NCBI RefSeq assembly: GCF_004795835.1 | Contig: NZ_CP039249.1 | Span: 1,856,501 to 1,920,500, forward strand | DNA length: 64,000 nucleotides | Source of the DNA: Sphingomonas sp. PAMC26645 | GTDB taxonomy: Bacteria > Pseudomonadota > Alphaproteobacteria > Sphingomonadales > Sphingomonadaceae | Direction of reading: 5' to 3' | Shown: in pieces, positions 18,494-28,832 of the stretch | How the letters are laid out: each line of letters begins with the position of its first letter | Position numbering within the stretch: the stretch's first letter is position 1 | Made by a program: the position numbers and the translations under genes | Notes under the pieces: generated by a model | What the model was told of the DNA's origin: nothing | Database searches by the model: none | Seen by the model: the letters and a program-made list of their open reading frames with translations, nothing else

Positions 18494-19234
18494 TTGGCCC
18501 TGCCGCCGAAAACCGATCAAGCATTCCTGCGTGAGGTCGACGAAGAACTGCGACGCGACCAGCTCGCCGGGTTCTGGACGAACTGGGGCAAATGGGTCGT
18601 AGTCGGCGTCGTCGCCGCACTCGCGGCTCTCGCCGGCTTTCTCTACTGGCAGCATCACAATGGCGAGGCCGCTGGTGTCGAAGGCGAGCAGCTTCAGGCC
18701 GCTTACGATTCGCTCGGTGCGAACAACGCTGCGGCCGCGTCGAAGCCGCTGGCGGAACTCGCCAAGTCGAACCGCGACGGCTACCGCGCACTCGCGCTGT
18801 TCACGCAGGCCGACGTCCTCCTCCAGAAGGACGACCTGAAGGGGGCGGCTGCCAAGCTTGGTTCGATCGCCGCGGATACGTCGCTGGCAAAGCCGTTCCG
18901 CGATCTCGCGCTGGTTCGCCAGACTTCGGCCGAGTTCGACACGCTGAAGCCGCAGGTCGTCGTCGAGCGGCTTCGTCCGCTGGCAGTGCCCGGTGGTCCG
19001 TGGCTCGGTAGCGCGGGTGAGATGGTCGCGATCTCCTATCTCCGTATGAACCAGCGTCAGCAGGCGGGGACCATGTTCGGCCAGGTCGCGCGCGATACCG
19101 GCGTGCCCGAGACGATCCGTCAACGCGCGGTTCAGATGGCTGGCGTACTGGGTGTGGACGCTGTTGCCAGCACGGGCGCTACTGCCAGGGTGATCACTCC
19201 GGCTGCATCAAACGAGGATACCAAGGCGCAATGA
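18494..19234 (+). CDS. YfgM-like membrane-anchored TPR protein
   Basis: 246 aa with a TTG start. A cytoplasmic N-terminus (DEELRRDQLAGFWTNWGKW) precedes a single TM at about residues 34-52, and the rest is a periplasmic alpha-helical TPR-like domain. This layout and the position immediately before bamB and der match YfgM, the SecYEG-associated chaperone-linked subunit. It overlaps the bamB start by 4 bases. Confidence 0.85.
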   Translation: MALPPKTDQAFLREVDEELRRDQLAGFWTNWGKWVVVGVVAALAALAGFLYWQHHNGEAAGVEGEQLQAAYDSLGANNAAAASKPLAELAKSNRDGYRALALFTQADVLLQKDDLKGAAAKLGSIAADTSLAKPFRDLALVRQTSAEFDTLKPQVVVERLRPLAVPGGPWLGSAGEMVAISYLRMNQRQQAGTMFGQVARDTGVPETIRQRAVQMAGVLGVDAVASTGATARVITPAASNEDTKAQ

Positions 19235-20553
19235 TGAAGACATATCGGGTGACGGTCGCCGTCGCCGCGCTGGTGGCGCTCAGCGGTTGCGGGATTTTCA
19301 AGGGCAGCGTGAAGAAGACGCCGACGCTGGGCGACCGCGTGTCGATCCTGGTGTCGGAGAACGAGGTCGAGACCGACAAGACGATCGCCGACGTCCAGGT
19401 CCTGTTGCCGGCGCCTGCGGTCAACGACGCCTGGGCCCAGCCCGGCGGCAACCCCGCCAAGTCGATGGGCCAGCTCGCGCTCGCGGATCAGCCCAAGCGT
19501 CTCTGGCAGGCCGGGATCGACGGCGGCTCGAACCGCGAGCGTCTCGGCGCAGCCCCGGTCGTTGCCGACGGCAAGTTGTTCGTCACCGACGTCACCGCGA
19601 CGATCCATGCCTTCACCGCCGACACCGGCGCCGCGCTGTGGAGCGCGGGGATCACCGAGGGCAAGCTCAACAAGGCGGCGCGCTTCGGCGGCGGCGTCAG
19701 CTATGACGATGGCAAGCTCTACGCCACCGACGGTGTCGGCGACGTCGTCGCGATGAATGCAGCGGATGGCAAGATCCTCTGGCGCGCCAAGCCCGGCGCG
19801 CCGCTCCGTGGTTCGCCAACGGTCGCCAATGGCGCGGTCTATGTCCTCACGCAGGACAACCAGGTCTTCTCGCTCAACCAGACCGACGGCAAGGTCCAGT
19901 GGGTCCAGTCCGGCACGCTCGAGACACAGGGCGTGTTCGGCGTCGCGGCACCCGCTGTGAGCCAGGGCACCGTGGTCGCCGGCTTCTCCAGCGGCGAACT
20001 CAGCGCGTATCGCTACGAGAACGGCCGTATCCTGTGGCAGGATGCGCTGTCGCGCACCTCGATCACGACGTCGGTGTCGAGCCTGTCGGACATCGACGCC
20101 GCACCGGTCATCGACGGGGGCCGCGTCTATGCGGTCGGGCAGGGCGGTCGCATGGTCGCGCTCGAACTGTCGACCGGACAGCGTCTGTGGGAGCAGAACT
20201 TCGCGGGAATCTCGACCCCGTGGATCGCGGGCGAGTGGCTGTTCGTTGTGACCGACGATGCCAAGCTCGTCTGCCTGTCGCGTTCGAATGGCAAGGCTCG
20301 CTGGATCGCCCAGTTGAAGCGGTTTCAGAACGAGAAGAAGCGTAGCAACGCGGTCACGTGGTTCGGTCCGATCCTGGCCGGCAACCGCCTCGTCCTGACC
20401 AACTCGCGCGGAGAGATCAATTTCGTCTCGCCGACCGATGGCACGGTAAGCTCGACGATCGAGACGAAGACGCCGTTCTCGCTGCCGCCGATCGTGGCGA
20501 ACTCGACGCTCTACACGCTCGACCAGAAGGGCAAGGTCACCGCGTACCGGTGA
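19231..20553 (+). CDS. bamB: Outer-membrane assembly lipoprotein BamB
   Basis: 440 aa. The lipoprotein signal MMKTYRVTVAVAALVALSGC has its lipid-modified cysteine at residue 20. The body is a PQQ-like beta-propeller with repeated blades (WSAGITEGKLN, ILWRAKPGAPLRGSPTV, WVQSGTLETQGVFG). BamB supports BamA in inserting outer-membrane proteins. It is translationally coupled to the YfgM-like gene and followed by der, the conserved yfgM-bamB-der order. Confidence 0.94.
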   Translation: MMKTYRVTVAVAALVALSGCGIFKGSVKKTPTLGDRVSILVSENEVETDKTIADVQVLLPAPAVNDAWAQPGGNPAKSMGQLALADQPKRLWQAGIDGGSNRERLGAAPVVADGKLFVTDVTATIHAFTADTGAALWSAGITEGKLNKAARFGGGVSYDDGKLYATDGVGDVVAMNAADGKILWRAKPGAPLRGSPTVANGAVYVLTQDNQVFSLNQTDGKVQWVQSGTLETQGVFGVAAPAVSQGTVVAGFSSGELSAYRYENGRILWQDALSRTSITTSVSSLSDIDAAPVIDGGRVYAVGQGGRMVALELSTGQRLWEQNFAGISTPWIAGEWLFVVTDDAKLVCLSRSNGKARWIAQLKRFQNEKKRSNAVTWFGPILAGNRLVLTNSRGEINFVSPTDGTVSSTIETKTPFSLPPIVANSTLYTLDQKGKVTAYR

Positions 20554-20558
20554 CGTAG

Positions 20559-20710
20559 ACTCCCTCGCCCCTCCGGGGAGAGGGAAGGGGCCCGCCGCGC
20601 TTGCAGTGGGAAGGGAGAGGGGAGCGAGGCTAGGATCGCTCGTGCCAACTACCCCTCACCCTTCCGTCGCCTAAGGCTCCTCCCTCTCCCCAGAGGGGCG
20701 AGGGACTTAG
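20559..20710. repeat. Long imperfect inverted repeat between bamB and der
   Basis: CCCTCGCCCCTCCGGGGAGAGGG near the left edge pairs with CCCTCTCCCCAGAGGGGCGAGGG near the right edge across about 100 bases. Each arm is itself partly palindromic. No U-run is present. Confidence 0.65.
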
Positions 20711-20744
20711 TGACGCCAGCGCGTTCCCGCGCTAAGGGCACGCC

Positions 20745-22130
20745 ATGTCCAAACTCCCCGTGGTCGCGATCGTCGGCCGCCCAAATGTCGGCAAGTCGAC
20801 TCTTTTCAACCGCCTCGTCGGCAAGAAGCTCGCGCTGGTCGACGATCGGCCCGGCGTCACGCGTGATCGCCGTGAAGGCGACGCGTCGCTGATCGGCCTC
20901 GAATTCCGCATCATCGACACCGCCGGCTATGAAGACCACGATGCGCAGACACTGCCCGGCCGGATGCGCCAGCAGACCGAAGCCGCCGTCGAACAAGCCG
21001 ATGTCGCGCTGTTCCTGTTCGACGCGCGCGCCGGTATCGTCCCGCTCGACGAAGAGATCGCGCGCTGGCTGCGCACCGCCGACGTCCCCGTTCTTCTCGT
21101 CGCCAACAAGGCCGAGGGCCGCGCTGGCGAAGACGGCATCCTCGAATCATTGGCGCTCGGCTTCGGCGATCCGGTCCAGCTGTCGGCGGAACACGGCGAA
21201 GGTCTAGGCGACCTGTTCGAAGGCCTGCTCCCGCTGCTCGAAGGCAAGGAAGAGCCGCCCGAGGAACAGCCCGACAACGAATATGAGGGCCCGCTGAAGC
21301 TCGCGATCGTCGGTCGTCCGAACGCCGGCAAGTCGACGCTCGTCAACCGCATCCTCGGCGAGGACCGCATGATTACCGGTCCCGAAGCCGGCATCACGCG
21401 CGATTCGATCAGCGTCGATTACGATTGGCATCCGACCGGCGGCGAAGCGCGGAAGGTCCGCCTGATCGACACTGCCGGCATGCGCAAGCGCGCCAAGGTG
21501 CAGGACAAGCTCGAGAAGATGTCGGTCGAGGACGCGCTCCACGCGGTCGACTTCGCCGAGGTCGTCGTGCTGCTGCTCGACGCCACGCTGGGTCTCGAGG
21601 CGCAGGATCTCCGCATCGCCGACAAGGTGCTGCAGGAGGGCCGCGCGCTCGTCATCGCGCTTAACAAATGGGACATAGCGGAAAGCGCGTCGTCGCTGTT
21701 CAACGGCGTCAAACGCGCGCTTGAAGACGGCTTGTCGCAGGTAAAGGGCGTCACCGTGATGACCGTGTCCGGCGCGACCGGCAAGGGCATCGACCAATTG
21801 CTGCAAGCCTGCTTCGACACGCGTGATGCATGGTCGAAGCGTGTCGGCACCGGCGAACTCAACCGCTGGTTCGAGCGTGCGATCGAGGCGACCCCACCGC
21901 CAGCACCCGGCGGCAAGCGGATCAAGATGCGCTACGTCACGCAGGTCAAGACGCGTCCGCCGAGCTTCGTCATCTTCGGCACGCGCGTCGATCAGCTGCC
22001 GGCAAGCTACGAGCGGTATCTGGTCAATTCGATGCGTAAGGATCTCGGTTTCGGCGCGGTCCCCGTCCGACTCATGTTCCGCGCGCCGAAGAATCCGTAC
22101 GACGACGGCAAGGGCGGCGGCGGCCACTAG
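20745..22130 (+). CDS. der: Ribosome-assembly GTPase Der (EngA)
   Basis: 461 aa with two GTPase domains in tandem. G1 motifs are GRPNVGKST (residues 11-19) and GRPNAGKST (about 190). DTAGYE and DTAGMR are the G3 sites, and NKAE and NKWD the G4 sites. A C-terminal KH-like domain (RYVTQVKTRPPSFVIFGTR) is present. It acts in 50S subunit maturation. Confidence 0.97.
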   Translation: MSKLPVVAIVGRPNVGKSTLFNRLVGKKLALVDDRPGVTRDRREGDASLIGLEFRIIDTAGYEDHDAQTLPGRMRQQTEAAVEQADVALFLFDARAGIVPLDEEIARWLRTADVPVLLVANKAEGRAGEDGILESLALGFGDPVQLSAEHGEGLGDLFEGLLPLLEGKEEPPEEQPDNEYEGPLKLAIVGRPNAGKSTLVNRILGEDRMITGPEAGITRDSISVDYDWHPTGGEARKVRLIDTAGMRKRAKVQDKLEKMSVEDALHAVDFAEVVVLLLDATLGLEAQDLRIADKVLQEGRALVIALNKWDIAESASSLFNGVKRALEDGLSQVKGVTVMTVSGATGKGIDQLLQACFDTRDAWSKRVGTGELNRWFERAIEATPPPAPGGKRIKMRYVTQVKTRPPSFVIFGTRVDQLPASYERYLVNSMRKDLGFGAVPVRLMFRAPKNPYDDGKGGGGH

Positions 22131-22132
22131 GC

Positions 22133-22354
22133 GTGGTGTCGGGCGTGGTCCGTATCAACGCCAGGGGCATGCGCTGTCCTTGGCCTGCGGTACGGCTCGC
22201 CCGCGCGTTGCGGGCCGGTGCGACCCGCGTCGAGGTGATAGCGGACGACCCTCAAGCCCCGACCGAACTCGCGGCGGTCGCGGCGTCCGCGAATGCAACG
22301 ATAGAAATCGTTTTGGATGTATCTATTTCATTCTTTGTCGTAACTTGTCGTTAG
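22133..22354 (+). CDS. TusA-family sulfur-carrier-like protein
   Basis: 73 aa with a GTG start 2 bases after the der stop. The motif RGMRCPWPAVRLARAL matches the TusA/SirA signature, with sulfur-carrying C15 followed by P16. The beta strand RVEVIADDPQAPTELAAVA follows. The last ~15 residues (VLDVSISFFVVTCR) come from unusually AT-rich DNA and do not look like a normal family C-terminus, so the end may be altered. It is probably translated with der. Confidence 0.75.
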   Translation: MVSGVVRINARGMRCPWPAVRLARALRAGATRVEVIADDPQAPTELAAVAASANATIEIVLDVSISFFVVTCR

Positions 22355-22438
22355 TTTTTCAACACTGTGTTTACCTAGGTTATGTATGATACGGCTCTGA
22401 CCTTCATGGCGCTATTTGCTTAACGGGAGAAGGCGACA

Positions 22439-22879
22439 GTGGCGTTCGAGGGAAGCACCCTGATCAATTGGCCCGCGTTCGTGCAGGCGCGCAACGAACT
22501 CGGCGCGGGATTTGGCCGCATTCTCGGATATTTTCGTGAGGACGGCGTGAAGTCGGTTGCTGCGATCGAGGCGGCGATGCGTGCGCTCAATGCGGCAGCG
22601 ATGGTGATCCCCGCGCATACGTTGAAGGGTGAAGCGCGGCAGTTTGGGGCGGAGCCGCTCGCCGATCTGGCCGAGGCGATCGAGGCGATTGCGCGCGATT
22701 GCCTGGAAATGCAGGACACGCCCGACGAGGCGCTGGAGCATATCGTTCGGTTGCGGCCGCTGTTCGTCGAGACGCTGACGCTGCTGGAGCGCGAGGCCAA
22801 TCCGGTCGCAGTGCGCAAGCCCGTTGCGGGCGGTGGGTTTGGTCGTCGCGCCGTACCGACCGGGTTCGGCGGGGAATAA
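22439..22879 (+). CDS. Orphan histidine phosphotransfer (Hpt) protein
   Basis: 146 aa with a GTG start preceded by GGGAGAAGG. It is all-helical. The phosphotransfer motif is IPAHTLKGEARQFGA with the acceptor H60, followed by LADLAEAIEAIAR. Hpt proteins relay phosphate between response regulators and histidine kinases. No kinase or receiver gene is nearby, so its partners are elsewhere. The glycine-rich tail after residue 128 is unstructured. Confidence 0.85.
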   Translation: MAFEGSTLINWPAFVQARNELGAGFGRILGYFREDGVKSVAAIEAAMRALNAAAMVIPAHTLKGEARQFGAEPLADLAEAIEAIARDCLEMQDTPDEALEHIVRLRPLFVETLTLLEREANPVAVRKPVAGGGFGRRAVPTGFGGE

Positions 22880-22950
22880 ATTCGTCGCCAGACTGGCGGA
22901 CAACGCAGCCCTGCCATCTCACCTTTCAGCGAGATGACAGGGGGGGCGGA

Positions 22951-23466
22951 TCAGCCCTTCAGATACGGCGCCGCGCCCGCCTTGGGCGAATCATGTTCCG
23001 AGATCGAGTTGAGCTGGATGTAGTTGTGGATACCCATCCGCGCGATCATCTCGAACTGGCGCTCGAGCGTGTCGACATGCTCTTCCTCGCTGGCGAGGAT
23101 GCGCGCGAACAGGTCGCGGCTGATATAGTCCTTGACCTCTTCGCAGTACGAGATCGCACCCTTGAGCTGGACGGTGGCCTCGACTTCGAGCGCCAGATCC
23201 GACTTCAGGACCTCCTCGACGGTCTCACCGATGCGAAGGCGGCCGAGCAGCTGGAAGTTCGGCAGGCCATCGAGAAACAGGATGCGCTCCGACAGCCAGT
23301 CGGCGTGCTTCATCTCGTCGATCGATTCCATCCGCTCGTACTGGGCGAGCTTGTAGACGCCCCAATGCTCGAGCATCCGGTAATGGAGCCAATATTGGTT
23401 GACCGCGGTCAGCTCGTTCTTGAGCGCCTCGTTCAGGAATTCGATTACTTGTGGGTCGCCGCGCAT
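22951..23466 (-). CDS. bfr: Bacterioferritin
   Basis: 171 aa from the ATG at 23466, with GGAG 8 bases upstream. An ATG 6 bases further up is too close to that ribosome site. It stores iron in a heme-containing 24-mer. Ferroxidase ligands are recognisable in NELTAVNQYWLHYRML, DEMKHADWLSERIL and SEEEHVDTLERQFEMI. M53 in YERMESIDEMKHA fits the heme-binding methionine. It lies downstream of bfd on the same strand. Confidence 0.95.
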   Translation of the reverse strand: MRGDPQVIEFLNEALKNELTAVNQYWLHYRMLEHWGVYKLAQYERMESIDEMKHADWLSERILFLDGLPNFQLLGRLRIGETVEEVLKSDLALEVEATVQLKGAISYCEEVKDYISRDLFARILASEEEHVDTLERQFEMIARMGIHNYIQLNSISEHDSPKAGAAPYLKG

Positions 23467-23569
23467 GGCCATATCTCCGTCACCTCTGACAGACATGTAG
23501 CGGGCTGACACAGATTAGCACAACCCCCAAAAATGGCGGTTTTCCGGGCTTTCTTAGCTGTTGCGACGC

Positions 23570-23740
23570 TTATGCAGCGGCGCGTTCCTCGTCGATAATC
23601 GCTCGCGCTATCGACGTGCACTGCCCGCATTTGGGTTTTCGGCCCATCGAACGGAATGCCTGGCACGGTGTCGTGCAACCGCCGCGTGCGCAGTTGCGAA
23701 CGTCGGATTCTCGTATGGCATTGCAAACGCAGACGACCAT
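23570..23740 (-). CDS. bfd: Bacterioferritin-associated ferredoxin Bfd
   Basis: 56 aa. The protein begins MVVCVCNAIRESDVR and ends REIIDEERAAA-like (read here as RAIIDEERAAA). The four [2Fe-2S] ligands are visible as C4-x-C6 and C38-x-x-C41 (KCGQC). Bfd docks on bacterioferritin and reduces its core to release iron. GGGAG precedes the ATG. bfr follows 104 bases downstream, so storage and mobilisation are co-encoded. Two candidate iron operators lie upstream. Confidence 0.93.
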   Translation of the reverse strand: MVVCVCNAIRESDVRNCARGGCTTPCQAFRSMGRKPKCGQCTSIARAIIDEERAAA

Positions 23741-23776
23741 GGGAACTCCCTAGCTGTAAGCACGGGATACGGATAA

Positions 23777-23815
23777 TGCGAACTACTCGCAAGCTGTTTT
23801 GCGTCTTATTCGCAA
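23777..23815. promoter_or_regulatory. Pair of Fur/iron-box-like palindromes upstream of bfd
   Basis: Two near-perfect dyads lie 37-75 bases before the bfd start: TGCGA-N5-TCGCA (23777-23791) and TTGCG-N7-CGCAA (23799-23815). Their centres are 23 bp apart, about two helical turns. Position before an iron gene suggests Fur- or Irr-type control. Which regulator binds is inference. Confidence 0.55.
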
Positions 23816-23821
23816 ATAGCG

Positions 23822-25072
23822 TCATCGGCTGGCCGTGAATGCCGAACCGCGCATCGGCTGCCACGCGAAGCGGGAGAGGCTGCGCCATAGCCATTCGAGC
23901 GGACCGTAGCGGAAGCGGTCGAGCCACGGCTTTGACCAGAATAGCATCAGCAACCAGATCGGCACGACGACGAGGTATAGCTGGGCGCGGGAGAGGTCGC
24001 CGTACAGTCCGAAGCCGTAGCCGTAGAAGATGGTGGTGCAGAGGACCGTCGTGCCGAGATAATTCGAGAACGCCATCCGACCTGCAGCGGAGACGCGAGT
24101 CGTCAGCCAGCCGCCGGGTCGTGCGAACAGGATGATCGCGGCCGCATAGCCCATGATCGTGAGCGGCCTGAGCGGGGTGGCAAGCGTCAACCACGACAGG
24201 GCGACGTACCGTGCGTCGAACCCGTGGGCGATGTCGAAGGTCGCGATGGCGGCGTAGGCGGCCCAGCCGATCGGGACGCCGGTGACGGCCACGACGGCAT
24301 AGCGCTTTCGTGACCATTCGCCGGTCAGGAAGCCGGATCGCAACCCGGCCATGCCGAGCAGCATGAAGCCGAGCGTTTCCGGGCCGGTGGCGGTCAGCGA
24401 CGTGATCGGCCCGACCGCGTGCGTCCAGCGCCACGCGACCATATCGCTCCATCCGCCGCGCCCTGAGGCCAGTTCGCGCGCGACACCGGCGGGGGAGGGC
24501 TGGCCGAACTGATCCGCCAGCGATTGCCAGTTGGCGATGATCCGCGCCGTTGCACCGGGCCGGTGCGCGGCGGCGTGAAGGTCGAACGTGTAGGCGACGA
24601 GCGTCGTCAGCTCGACCGTCTGGAGCGCGATGCAGGTGAGCCCGACGCCGATCAGCCAGCGCACCGGCAACCGCGCGAACATGTACGCGAGCGCGCCGAC
24701 CAGAGCGTAGTGCGCAAGGATGTCGCCCCACCACAGCAGGTACAAATGCGCGATGCCGAACACGAACAGCCACGCCATGCGGCGCAGGTGGACGGTCGCC
24801 GGGTCTTCGCCGCTCGCCTCGGCCCGGTCGATGACCAGCAGCATCGATGCGCCGAACAGGAACGAGAACAACCCGCGCATCTTGCCGTCGATGACGATGA
24901 AGGTGGTGGTCCAGACGATAAGGTCGGGCGTGCTCGGCGAACCCATCGAGGCGGGGGTCATGTAGGCGAATTCGGGGAAGCCGAATGCGGCGATGTTGGC
25001 AGCGAGGATACCCATGACGGCGACGCCTCGGATGAGGTCTAGCGTGGCGATCCGGGTGGGGGCGGGGGTCAT
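23822..25072 (-). CDS. DUF418 family membrane protein
   Basis: 416 aa, polytopic with roughly ten hydrophobic segments. The N-terminus RIATLDLIRGVAVMGILAANI and the C-terminal region GRMAFSNYLGTTVLCTTIFYGYGFGLYG are the DUF418 hallmarks. The family resembles YeiB and acyltransferase-3-like membrane proteins; its substrate is unknown. A decayed duplicate of its 5' end lies just upstream at about 25130-25288. Confidence 0.9.
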   Translation of the reverse strand: MTPAPTRIATLDLIRGVAVMGILAANIAAFGFPEFAYMTPASMGSPSTPDLIVWTTTFIVIDGKMRGLFSFLFGASMLLVIDRAEASGEDPATVHLRRMAWLFVFGIAHLYLLWWGDILAHYALVGALAYMFARLPVRWLIGVGLTCIALQTVELTTLVAYTFDLHAAAHRPGATARIIANWQSLADQFGQPSPAGVARELASGRGGWSDMVAWRWTHAVGPITSLTATGPETLGFMLLGMAGLRSGFLTGEWSRKRYAVVAVTGVPIGWAAYAAIATFDIAHGFDARYVALSWLTLATPLRPLTIMGYAAAIILFARPGGWLTTRVSAAGRMAFSNYLGTTVLCTTIFYGYGFGLYGDLSRAQLYLVVVPIWLLMLFWSKPWLDRFRYGPLEWLWRSLSRFAWQPMRGSAFTASR

Positions 25073-25131
25073 GCGGAACGCCGGAAGTGCACGAAGTGCA
25101 GACGCTGGTGCAGCATTTCGCGGGGGCGTTG
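25041..25131. repeat. Direct-repeat copy 1 (5' end of the DUF418 gene and upstream)
   Basis: This stretch covers the first ~10 codons of the DUF418 gene on the minus strand plus ~58 bases before its ATG. It recurs at 25199-25289 with a 158-base offset. The match is closest between the ATG and the repeat edge. Confidence 0.85.
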
Positions 25132-25289
25132 CGCTGGTTGGACTCGGGGGCTTTCGACGCCGATAATCGTCGTTGCGTCAGCGCCGTGGAGGACGTCGAG
25201 CGTGGCCACTTTAGAGGGGGCGGGGGTCATGCGGAACGCCGGAAGTGCATGAAGTGCAGACGCTGGCGCAGTATTTCGCGGGGACGTTA
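25130..25289 (-). pseudogene. Decayed duplicate of the DUF418 N-terminus
   Basis: On the minus strand from the ATG at 25230, the reading is MTPAPSKVATLDVLHGADATTIIGV. It parallels MTPAPTRIATLDLIRGVAVMGIL of the intact gene and then loses similarity. Upstream sequence to 25289 also matches. It is a remnant of a tandem duplication and not a working gene. Confidence 0.75.
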
Positions 25290-25760
25290 CAGGGGGTGAG
25301 CCATGACGTGGTCGCGTTTGGCTGCACTGTAAGAGTGGTCGGTGTTGGGTGGGTCGGACGGACTTGGGCGGTGCTTGATCGACGCTTAGGTTCGGGCTCG
25401 GCGTCTTGGTAGCGCGGTAGGAGAGTAATGCGGTCATGGTTCGACGCTGGCATATCGCGGTGGTGTAGGACAGGGCGGTTTGACGGGTATCTTGGGGTAG
25501 CGTGGCGTGTCGTTTTGGTGGATCCGCTATCCGGTCGGTGAACTCCGCCGCCTGTCGTTTCTACGCGATGCCTTGCCGCACCTCGCCTGTTGTCCTCCGA
25601 GCCGCCCGCCTCTCCCGTTACTCTAGGGGAAGCTGGGGTATTGCTGTTGGCGAGCGCTGTGGCCCGATGCGGGAGATGCCGGCTTTCGCTGGGATGACGG
25701 AGAGGGGGAGGTCGCCGAGCTCTGCTTTAGCTCGATCGGACGACATCTCTCGCATCCTTG
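25290..25760. other. Non-coding stretch without recognisable content
   Basis: About 470 bases between the duplicated DUF418 end and the palindromic repeats. Open frames here have no recognisable protein character. It looks like decayed or spacer DNA. Confidence 0.6.
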
Positions 25761-25810
25761 TTCTCCCGCGAAGGCGGGAGCCCAGACTGGGTCCCCGCCT
25801 TCGCGGGGAA
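25761..25810. repeat. GC-rich palindrome, family B
   Basis: Same hairpin family as 3276-3323, with arms CTCCCGCGAAGGCGGGAG and CCCCGCCTTCGCGGGG around CCCAGACTGGG. It lies 40 bases before a family A element. Confidence 0.85.
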
Positions 25811-25850
25811 ACATTCTGTGGTTTGAGGTTGCTGCCTTACCCCCAAGGAC

Positions 25851-25958
25851 AACCACCCCGGCGGAGGCCGGGGCCCAATTGGGGGACGGTTATGGCGAAG
25901 GGCAGCGCTTCGTTACTGCGGCTTTCCCAGTTGGGCCCCGGCCTTCGCCGGGGTGGTT
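25851..25958. repeat. Long intergenic repeat, family A
   Basis: Outer arms AACCACCCCGGCGGAGGCCG and CCGGCCTTCGCCGGGGTGGTT, inner CCCAATTGGG and CCCAGTTGGG, and a ~43-base conserved centre. Close relatives are at 52151-52254 (same orientation) and 60001-60103 (opposite orientation). Confidence 0.85.
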
Positions 25959-26002
25959 CCTCCTTGTTGGGCGCGCGCGCTCAATCGCCGCCGCCCAGCA
26001 CC

Positions 26003-28231
<2,229 letters not shown>

Positions 28232-28431
28232 GGGGCGGCAGATAGCGGTGCCGGCGGTCCGCGTCACCCTTTGTACATCAGATTCCTGTGGCGGAGCCGC
28301 GTAAAAGGTTTCGGGGTCAGTCCATACGCGTCTCGACCGGTTCGTTTCGGACCCAATCCCGCTGGACTCGACAGTCGTCCCGTGAGGAACTCCAGTAACG
28401 GATCAGAATGGATCTGGAGGAGGAAATACTC

Positions 28432-28830
28432 ATGACCGAGCCGGTTGGATATTACCAAGTAAAGCTGGACGTCAAGCATGGCGGATTTGCAGGCGCGCCG
28501 ACGCTTCATCTCGATCTCGGCGTGAATGCACCGACCGGACAAATCTCCGGATCGGCGCAAATCACGCAAGCATTGCCACCACCTTACGGCACGACCGTCA
28601 TTCCCCATGTCACGGGTGCGATCCTGCACACCGGGTTCGGACACGACACGTTGCTCGTGCACGTCACCGGCCAATATGTCGTCTCGGTGCCACCACCCGG
28701 AATCGGATCGTATCTCGCCCACTTCAGCGCCGCGCTTGCCGTGGCGAAGGATTGGAACGGCAAGGGTTCGTTCGAATATAGCGGCCACGTCATCACCGAC
28801 TGTACGGTGAAGAACGTGTCCGCAGGCTGA
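28432..28830 (+). CDS. DUF1842-like small protein
   Basis: 132 aa from the ATG at 28432, with a strong GGAGGAGG 9 bases upstream. The sequence alternates short beta strands: YYQVKLDVKHGG, GAPTLHLDLGVNAPTGQISGSAQITQ, and later GTTVIPHVTGAI. This resembles the DUF1842 family, whose function is unknown to me. It has no signal peptide or TM. It is a lone gene between purL and map, which both point away from it or converge on it. Confidence 0.65.
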   Translation: MTEPVGYYQVKLDVKHGGFAGAPTLHLDLGVNAPTGQISGSAQITQALPPPYGTTVIPHVTGAILHTGFGHDTLLVHVTGQYVVSVPPPGIGSYLAHFSAALAVAKDWNGKGSFEYSGHVITDCTVKNVSAG

Positions 28831-28832
28831 CG

